Source of the DNA: Methylobacterium sp. J-090
GTDB lineage: Bacteria; Pseudomonadota; Alphaproteobacteria; Rhizobiales; Beijerinckiaceae
Direction: 5' to 3'
Assembly: GCF_022829345.1 (NCBI RefSeq)
Contig: NZ_JAKSXV010000089.1
Span: 62,001 to 126,000 of the forward strand
Length of the DNA: 64,000 bases
Shown: piece by piece, positions 58,228 through 64,000 of the stretch
Numbering within the stretch: the first letter of the stretch is position 1
Layout: each line of letters opens with the position of its first letter
Notes under the pieces: model-generated
Databases searched by the model: none
Seen by the model: only the letters and a program-made list of their open reading frames with translations
What the model was told of the DNA's origin: nothing
Made by a program: the position numbers and the translations under genes

Positions 58228-60000
58228 ATGCCGATATACTTGCAAGGGTTAAAGTTGAGAAATTATCGTGGGATCGGGCCAGACGAGCAAATTCTTGCAC
58301 CCTTCAAGGAATTCAATTTCTTTATTGGTGCAAACAATTCTGGAAAGTCTGCTGTACTAAACTTTATTTCAAATTACCTGCCTCCAATTTTTCAATCTCG
58401 GCATAGTCATGATTCACGACAGCCGATTGATGCTTTAGAAGAGTATTCTTATGGACAATCAGGTCAAATTTCGATGGCACTCGGAGTGAAATCAAGCTCG
58501 TTTTCTGAGCGATTAATGAAAAATCTTGTCGCCCCTCATTTGCAAATGCACGCTCAGCCTCTTGTTCAGAGATTTGTAAATTATTTAGAACAGAATGATC
58601 ACATTTGGTTTGATAGCAATATTCCCTATAGAGATAATCTTGGCTTTGGTCCTGAATTAAACAAAACCGAACTCACAAAGATTTTTGATCGAAGCGAGTG
58701 GGCATCACTCTTCCGGTATTTCTTTCCCAATGGCTCTGGTGGCGACATCGAAGGTTGGGCGGAAATGATCTTCAAACGTATTCGGGAAACTGAGCAATTC
58801 ATCCTCCCCCCGGTACGACTTATCCCAGCATACCGGCAAATTGGTCCGAAGGGCGAAGGGCTTTCAGATTTCAGCGGTCGCGGGCTGATTGATCGATTGG
58901 CCGAAGTCCAAAATCCCAGGCATGATCGCCGTCATGAACTGGAACTTTTCGAGAAGATAAACAGCTTCCTGCAAACCGTGACAGTGCGCGAAGATGCCAA
59001 GATTGAGGTACCACACGATCGAGAGCACATTTTGGTGCACATGGACGGCAGGATCCTACCGCTTGCATCACTGGGAACCGGTATCCACGAAGTCGTTATG
59101 ATTGCTGCTTTCTGTACCTTCAGCAATTCACAGATAGTATGCATTGAAGAGCCCGAAATACACCTTCATCCCTTGCTGCAGCGGAAGCTGATGAATTACC
59201 TTAGAGATAAAACGGATAATCAGTATTTTATTGCCACACACTCAGCAAGCTTTATCGACACGCCTGGTGCAGCAATTTTTCACGTCAGCCATGACGGCAA
59301 GCAAACCCATATACGTGAGACAATACTTCGTAATGAAAAATTCGATATTTGCTTAGATCTGGGACACAAGGCCTCAGATATTGTTCAGTCAAATGCTGTA
59401 ATTTGGGTCGAGGGACCGTCCGACCGTATTTATATCAAAGTTTGGATAGAAAGTATCGCACCTGAATTTATCGAGGGTATCCATTACTCGATAATGTTCT
59501 ACGGTGGTCGTTTGCTGTCTCATCTAAGCGCAAACGATGACGAAATTAACGAATTTATTTCTTTACAAAGCTTAAATCGCAATTTGGCAATCGTCATTGA
59601 CAGCGATAGAAAATCAGACGTCGACGAGATCAACGAAACGAAGAGTCGTATTGTTAAAGAAGTCGGCGCAGGCAGAGGTGTTGTTTGGGTAACGGCTGGC
59701 CGTGAGATTGAGAACTACATCGGCCACGATGTACTTCAGGCCGCCGTTAAAAGCATCAATCAGAAAACCTATATTCGACCTGCTAATGGCGGTCGGTTTG
59801 ACCATGCGCTATTTTTTCGGCGGACACCAAAGAGGAGGAAAAACGGCGCCACATCGAGCAACATCACAGAGTTGGAAGAAAGCATCGACAAGGTCAAAGT
59901 GGCGCGCATCGTTTCATCCGCCGGAGTAGACCTTTCTGTGCTTGATCTTGAGGAACGTATTTCCGAGATCGTTCGAATGATTCGACACGCTAACGATTAG
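58228..60000 (+). CDS. OLD-family ATPase/TOPRIM nuclease, candidate phage defence protein
   Basis: A 590-residue protein. The ABC-type ATPase part starts LKLRNYRGIG, with Walker A GANNSGKSA at 34 to 42, a signature-like LGTGIHEV, Walker B SQIVCIEEPEIHLHP near 305 and H-loop ATHSASF. The TOPRIM domain has VIWVEGPSDRIYIKVW (Glu near 394) and AIVIDSDRKSD (Asp pair near 458). This is the layout of class 1 OLD nucleases, many of which block phages. The gene is much AT-richer (about 40 to 45% GC by eye) than its neighbours and follows an AT-rich gap, indicating recent transfer. Confidence 0.88.
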   Translation: MPIYLQGLKLRNYRGIGPDEQILAPFKEFNFFIGANNSGKSAVLNFISNYLPPIFQSRHSHDSRQPIDALEEYSYGQSGQISMALGVKSSSFSERLMKNLVAPHLQMHAQPLVQRFVNYLEQNDHIWFDSNIPYRDNLGFGPELNKTELTKIFDRSEWASLFRYFFPNGSGGDIEGWAEMIFKRIRETEQFILPPVRLIPAYRQIGPKGEGLSDFSGRGLIDRLAEVQNPRHDRRHELELFEKINSFLQTVTVREDAKIEVPHDREHILVHMDGRILPLASLGTGIHEVVMIAAFCTFSNSQIVCIEEPEIHLHPLLQRKLMNYLRDKTDNQYFIATHSASFIDTPGAAIFHVSHDGKQTHIRETILRNEKFDICLDLGHKASDIVQSNAVIWVEGPSDRIYIKVWIESIAPEFIEGIHYSIMFYGGRLLSHLSANDDEINEFISLQSLNRNLAIVIDSDRKSDVDEINETKSRIVKEVGAGRGVVWVTAGREIENYIGHDVLQAAVKSINQKTYIRPANGGRFDHALFFRRTPKRRKNGATSSNITELEESIDKVKVARIVSSAGVDLSVLDLEERISEIVRMIRHAND

Positions 60001-60199
60001 GCGGCGTTCGTGACGAGCCAATCGATGCGCCTGTAGCCGAGCGTCGAGAGCATCGATCATATTGGGCTGCTCACCATCGATATCTGCCGGGAGCGGTCGA
60101 GGTTACGGACTGCATAACTAGCGACGCGAACCCATAGATGACTGCCCTCATCCGTACCGCCGATCTCGACAACCGCACCCCGGCGGCTATCTTACCGGG

Positions 60200-60493
60200 A
60201 TGCGCCCTGCCCTGCTCGCCCTCGCCCTTGTCGTCCTGGCCGCTCCCGCGCTGAGCCGTGGAACACCTACGGTTCAGGAACTCCTACGGGCAGAGGCTGC
60301 CGCCACGTCGAAGTGCCAGGGCTCAAGCGACGAATTGGTGACTTCTGCAGCATGTCCACTTCGGGACAAGCTGTACGGTCGCTTGCTTCAGGCAGGGTAT
60401 TGCTTTGGCCGCGTCGGACAGATGCAGTCCGAAAAGACTTGGCACAAGTGTCGCGCCAAATCGATCTACGATAACGAGCTTTTTGTTGACTAG
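60200..60493 (+). CDS. Small secreted protein with four cysteines
   Basis: A 97-residue protein with a signal peptide (MRPALLALALVVLAAPALSRG) and a mature domain carrying Cys in TSKCQGSSDE, SAACPLRDKLY, AGYCFGRVG and WHKCRAKS. The cysteines could form two disulfides. I recognise no family. It lies between the OLD-family gene and the convergent tail module, overlapping the tape measure gene end by four bases, and may be a phage moron or host gene. Confidence 0.55.
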   Translation: MRPALLALALVVLAAPALSRGTPTVQELLRAEAAATSKCQGSSDELVTSAACPLRDKLYGRLLQAGYCFGRVGQMQSEKTWHKCRAKSIYDNELFVD

Positions 60494-63309
60494 TTTTCCT
60501 GGCTCGCCCGCGCCATTGTCGCTCCGCGGTTTAGCTTAACGTCTCGAAAAAGACTGCCGCCCACTGTTGTGCTGGCTGTCGTGTCCGGCCCAGCCTTGTT
60601 GATGATGACGCCGACCTGGGTGTCCGCCTTGATCGTAGGGCCACCGGCGACTCCGGACTTGAGCGCCTTCCTCATTGCGGGGCTTTCGTTGATGCTGGCG
60701 AATGCCTTGCCGATCCCGCGCATATCCTCTTCATTTTTGGCGCGCTGTTCGGCCAGCCCACCGAGCGTTTCGTTGGCTGCCCCAAGTCCGTCCTTGCCCC
60801 TCCGCATGCCGCGCAAGCTGTTGCGCATGTCGTTGAACCTGGGATCGCTGAACATGCGCAGTTGGCCAGGCTCGGCCTTGTCGCCGTAGAAGCGCTTTGC
60901 GCGGTCGAAGTCGGCGCCGGCCTCGGGTCCTACCTTCGATCGATCCGGGCGGTCCGCCGTGGTTTCGATCTCCGGAAGGGTCACGCCGCCGCGACGGTAA
61001 AGATCAAGCTGGCGGCGCGCGTGGCGCTCGCGCTGCGCCTGAAGAGGTCCCTTGTATCCCTCGAAAATCTGACCGATCCGATTCCCCCGGCCAAGGTCTG
61101 TTTCGTTACGCCAATTGCGCTCCGCTGCCGTCGAGCGGCGCTTGGTCTCCTCATCGAAGAAATCAACCTGAGCGTCGAAGTCGGTCCAGGGAACGTTGCG
61201 GCCTTCGGCGAACTTCTTGAGCGCCCGAAACCGTTCGGCCCGCCATTGGAACATGCCGTGCGCGGCGTCGTCCCCGCGGCCGAACCTCTCCGTGTCGCCA
61301 AGAGGGCCGTCCGAGCGAACGCCGCTCTCTTCGACCGCCTGTCCGATCGCCGTTGATGCAGCCTCTGGCGTCCAACCGCGGGCGATGAGGCGTGCCATAG
61401 CTCGCTGGGCACGCGCGTCTTGCTCTTTCGGAACAGAGCCCTGCGATCGGACGCGGGGGCCGGTGTCCTGCGGCTCGCCGCGCAGAGCCCGCCCGACGCG
61501 CTCAGCCGGGCCATCGGGGCGCGTCACAAGCGGGCTGCCGCCGAGACCGCCGAAGCGGCCACCGCCGAAGTTGCGGTTCGGGAATGGTCCCGACTGCGAG
61601 GGTGCCCCGCCGCCGTAGCTCTCCTGGCGCTGGCGCCCAGCTTCGCCCAGGGCTCGCCCGACCCCGCGCATGGCCTCCGGCACGTTGCCTCGATACCCCC
61701 GGTTTTCCAGGAACGCTCGGAAGCGGTCCATTGCATGGGGATCGCCCTGGGCAGTCAGCCCTCGGCCGCCGAGCCCCGCCATGCTGTTGCCCACGCCGGC
61801 CATCGCGCCCATGGCGCCGAAGGACGCCTTCTGGATCAAGCCGCCAAGAGCGGGCGCCGTGCTGGCGTCGAACGATTGCTGCTGAACCGTCGCTTCGCCC
61901 GGCTTCTTGTCCGGCAGGGCCTCGCGCAAGCGCCGCATCTCGTCGGTAAGCTTGCCCTGCTCCCGGCGGTAGGTCTCGGCCTCACGTTGAGCCTTGGCGG
62001 CGTCCTCGGGCTTGCCGCCGGTGATGGTGCCCAGCATGGCCTCCGCCTCGGGCGTCAGCTTTTTGGTGGGCTCGGCATTGCTGCGCTTGCCGATGCCGGC
62101 GTCCGTGGCCCGATCGATCTCAGCCAGCTTCTTGCCAGCCTCGCTGAAATCGAGGTTCTTCAGATCCTTCAGCACGCCGATGGATAGGGCCACCGCGCGG
62201 ATTGCTCGGGCCGTATCGTTTGCCGCCGCACCGATCTCCTTGAACACCCCCGAGACCGCGTCCCCGCTGCCCTTGGTGCTGAACTCGGCCATCAGGTCGC
62301 GGAGCTGCGTGAAGGCTCCACCAAGCTCCGTCTTGACCTCGCCGAACCCCTCGCGGAGCCGGGCGAACGCTCCGTTCCAATCGATGGATTCAATGTAGGT
62401 CACAGCGTCCCGGATCGTCTGGACGATTGCTGGTGTGACGCCCTTCCGCTCGTCGTCCAGGAAGCTCTTCATCGTCACCGCGACCTTCGCCAGCGGGCCT
62501 TCAAGCTCCATGGCGATCGCGGTGCCGATCCGCTTCATGGTGGTCGCGAGCCCGCTCATCGCCTTGTCGTAGGCTTCTGCGCTCTGCACCATCTGAGGCG
62601 TCAGGGGGCCAGCCTCCTTGTTGGCCTTCGCCATCTGCTCGTCGATGGTCCCTCGATGCTTCTCGACGACCCGTGCGGCCTCCGCCATACGCAGCACCTG
62701 CTCGGCGTAGACGCGTCTGTCGGCCGGGTCCTTGATGCCCTCCAGCCCCTTAAAGGCTTTCATGAAGGCTTCGCCGGCATCCTTCGACTTAATGAGCGAG
62801 TCGGCGATGCCTCCGAAGTAGGCTCGGCCCTCGGTCGTCTTTCCCTGGGTCCGGAGAAAATCCATCAACGGGCCGACGCCGCCCCTGGCCTGCCGGGCCG
62901 CCTCGGCAAACGCGATGATGCCGGCGGACGACTGGTTGGCGTCGATGCCGACCTTCCCCAGCACGCTCTGAATGTCGCGCAGCTGCTCGGCCGCGATACC
63001 CGTGTCTCGACCAAGCTGCCCCAGCCCAGATGCATTTGTCGTGAAGCTTCGGACCGCCGCCTGGATGCCGGCGAGGGCCGCCGTGACGCCAAGGGTCGTG
63101 ACGCCGATCGAGCTCAAGGCCGGGTTGAGAACGTTCGTAACCGTGCCCGCCGTCTTCGCCATGGCGCGCTCGGCATGGGTGAAGCCCTCGCCGAGGGTGC
63201 GGCCGTGCTCCTTGCCCTCCTTGCCGAGGACCTGCAGCTGGGTGCGCAGGCGCTTCATCGGATCAGAGAACTTGTCGACAACCTCGGCCTCGAGCCTCAG
63301 AGCTTCCAT
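60490..63309 (-). CDS. Phage tail tape measure protein with embedded lysozyme domain
   Basis: A 939-residue protein. The N-terminus is helical (LRTQLQVLGKEGKEHGRTLGEGF) with hydrophobic, Ala-rich segments near 60 to 90 (TLGVTAALAGIQAAVRSF), as in tape measure proteins. Long low-complexity and Gly-rich linkers follow. At about 630 to 740 a phage tail lysozyme domain is recognisable (RGWTPEAASTAIGQAVEESG, AAHGMFQWRAERF, VDFFDEETKRRS). It sets tail length and may digest peptidoglycan during DNA entry. It follows the tail assembly gene, as in siphophages and Mu-like phages. Confidence 0.85.
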   Translation of the reverse strand: MEALRLEAEVVDKFSDPMKRLRTQLQVLGKEGKEHGRTLGEGFTHAERAMAKTAGTVTNVLNPALSSIGVTTLGVTAALAGIQAAVRSFTTNASGLGQLGRDTGIAAEQLRDIQSVLGKVGIDANQSSAGIIAFAEAARQARGGVGPLMDFLRTQGKTTEGRAYFGGIADSLIKSKDAGEAFMKAFKGLEGIKDPADRRVYAEQVLRMAEAARVVEKHRGTIDEQMAKANKEAGPLTPQMVQSAEAYDKAMSGLATTMKRIGTAIAMELEGPLAKVAVTMKSFLDDERKGVTPAIVQTIRDAVTYIESIDWNGAFARLREGFGEVKTELGGAFTQLRDLMAEFSTKGSGDAVSGVFKEIGAAANDTARAIRAVALSIGVLKDLKNLDFSEAGKKLAEIDRATDAGIGKRSNAEPTKKLTPEAEAMLGTITGGKPEDAAKAQREAETYRREQGKLTDEMRRLREALPDKKPGEATVQQQSFDASTAPALGGLIQKASFGAMGAMAGVGNSMAGLGGRGLTAQGDPHAMDRFRAFLENRGYRGNVPEAMRGVGRALGEAGRQRQESYGGGAPSQSGPFPNRNFGGGRFGGLGGSPLVTRPDGPAERVGRALRGEPQDTGPRVRSQGSVPKEQDARAQRAMARLIARGWTPEAASTAIGQAVEESGVRSDGPLGDTERFGRGDDAAHGMFQWRAERFRALKKFAEGRNVPWTDFDAQVDFFDEETKRRSTAAERNWRNETDLGRGNRIGQIFEGYKGPLQAQRERHARRQLDLYRRGGVTLPEIETTADRPDRSKVGPEAGADFDRAKRFYGDKAEPGQLRMFSDPRFNDMRNSLRGMRRGKDGLGAANETLGGLAEQRAKNEEDMRGIGKAFASINESPAMRKALKSGVAGGPTIKADTQVGVIINKAGPDTTASTTVGGSLFRDVKLNRGATMARASQEN

Positions 63310-63344
63310 GGCGTGATCCTCTCGTGGCTACGGGTGTGCGGCTG

Positions 63345-63650
63345 TCAGGCTCGTGCGGAGCCGGGCAGAAAGAGGCCGGCCAGCATGTAGGCACAGGCCA
63401 CGAAGTCGGCGGGGGCGATCCGCGTCACGGTCGAGGGCGGCACGGCGGCCAGGCGGCTCATCATCGCGACCATCTTGCGCTCGTGGATGTCCACGCTCGG
63501 CGGGTCGGAGGCGAGGTTTAGGGACGCCGGCAGACCAGCCGCCAGGATGTCCGCGGTGGTTGCCTCCCGGAACGTCAGCTCCGTGATGGTGGCGCCATCG
63601 ATCTCGATCGGCTGGGAAAGCGTGTGGGTCAGGGGAGCGGGGGCGGTCAT
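63345..63650 (-). CDS. Phage tail assembly protein (Mu gp41-like)
   Basis: About 101 residues: LTHTLSQPIEIDGATITELTFREATTADILAAG, typical of the tail assembly proteins encoded just before the tape measure gene in Mu-like and other tailed phages. The C-terminus reads RIAPADFVACAYMLAGLFLPG. The start at 63650 (MTAPAPL) is preferred over an ATG seven codons upstream because AAGGA lies just before it. It probably chaperones the tape measure protein. Confidence 0.8.
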   Translation of the reverse strand: MTAPAPLTHTLSQPIEIDGATITELTFREATTADILAAGLPASLNLASDPPSVDIHERKMVAMMSRLAAVPPSTVTRIAPADFVACAYMLAGLFLPGSARA

Positions 63651-63680
63651 GGTCAGGTCCTTCGATTTCATGTGCTGCGG

Positions 63681-64000
63681 CTACGCCGTGGCGGCGGCGG
63701 CGGTGCCGAGATCGAGGGTCCGCATCGGGACCTGAGACGGAACGCCTTCCGGCGGGGCCTTCACGACCGCCAGGACGCGGATCGGCGTGGCGAGGGTATC
63801 GAGCGCCGCCACCGCCCACGCCTCGGCTGCAAGGGCAGCCTGAACGCGGCTATCCGGCACGCTCTCCATCGGCACCCGCAGCGTCTTGGCGGAGGCGTCC
63901 AGCGGCGCGCCCGGGTAGCTCCACACCGCCGCATCGGGGCAGCGCCAGAGCCGGCCATGGGTGTCCTTCGCCGCTAGGGAATCGAGGTCGGCGAAAGTAT
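63681..64000 (-). CDS. Phage protein, 5' end outside window
   Basis: The frame is open from the window edge to TAG at 63681. It reads DLDSLAAKDTHGRLWRCPDA, then AVWSYPGAPLDASAKTLRVPME, and ends TLDLGTAAAATA. The upstream residues look as protein-like as the rest, so translation most likely begins beyond the window rather than at the internal GTG at 63926. The position ahead of the tail assembly gene suggests a tail-tube or structural component, but I do not recognise the family. Confidence 0.55.
   Translation of the reverse strand, partial: TFADLDSLAAKDTHGRLWRCPDAAVWSYPGAPLDASAKTLRVPMESVPDSRVQAALAAEAWAVAALDTLATPIRVLAVVKAPPEGVPSQVPMRTLDLGTAAAATA

Noticed and set aside
63681..63926. Start of the edge gene at the internal GTG (63926)
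   Set aside because: The frame stays open to the window edge with protein-like sequence, so the true start is probably outside.
1..64000. CRISPR arrays, tRNA or rRNA genes
   Set aside because: I saw no regularly spaced repeat-spacer pattern, no complete cloverleaf and no rRNA-like conserved sequence. This was reading by eye, so a covariance-model search (tRNAscan-SE, Infernal) would settle it.

Overview
The window is high-GC DNA with tightly packed, often overlapping genes (ATGA and GTGA junctions). Gene content (rut genes, secreted GCG_CRPN-prefix and MxKDx proteins, DUF3095, a sigma-F/NrsF-type cluster) points to an alphaproteobacterium, most likely a Rhizobiales member such as Methylobacterium. 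The genus is an inference.

1 to 12.6 kb is a catabolic island for pyrimidines and related cyclic amides. Read leftwards it runs: AtzD/barbiturase-family ring opener, dihydropyrimidinase/hydantoinase, a spermidine/putrescine-type ABC importer (ATPase, binding protein, two permeases), rutR, then rutA-rutB-rutC-rutD. At the left edge, on the opposite strand, lie an AtzE-type amidase (cut by the window) and an HpxZ/AtzH-like protein. rutE, rutF and rutG are absent here. A RutR-like operator precedes rutA, and a long hairpin repeat separates the binding-protein gene from the permeases.

12.6 to 20.5 kb holds a DUF3526-type ABC transporter behind a possible Zur box, then a cobalamin riboswitch, a siderophore-type TonB-dependent receptor and a DUF1624 membrane protein. 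20.8 to 25 kb has a methyltransferase, a SnoaL-like protein, a Crp/Fnr regulator divergent from a secreted pentapeptide-repeat protein with a CRP-like palindrome between them, and a Tsx-like outer-membrane protein. 25.1 to 29.6 kb encodes a molybdenum hydroxylase (separate FAD subunit, fused 2Fe-2S/Mo subunit) coupled to a membrane-anchored double ABM-domain protein.

30.2 to 36.2 kb is a leftward cobalamin uptake operon under a second riboswitch: methyltransferase, BtuB-like receptor, BtuF-like binding protein, BtuC-like permease, BtuD-like ATPase. 36.5 to 42.5 kb carries an MHS-type transporter, an L,D-transpeptidase, a two-component system and three small secreted proteins (two GCG_CRPN type, one EF-hand). 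42.9 to 51.4 kb contains a diguanylate cyclase, a P450/ferredoxin reductase/ferredoxin/small membrane protein/glycosyltransferase operon, and a patatin plus DUF3095 pair. 51.7 to 55.4 kb is a probable sigma-F-type stress cluster (DUF1223, NrsF-like DUF1109, DsbD-like, short MxKDx protein) with two candidate promoters.

55.4 kb to the end is a prophage or remnant: an integrase fragment abutting the MxKDx gene, small phage-type genes, an XRE regulator with an operator, an AT-richer OLD-family ATPase/TOPRIM nuclease (candidate defence gene), and a leftward tail module (a gene running off the edge, tail assembly protein, tape measure protein with an embedded lysozyme domain). I recognised no tRNA, rRNA, CRISPR array or intact insertion sequence.
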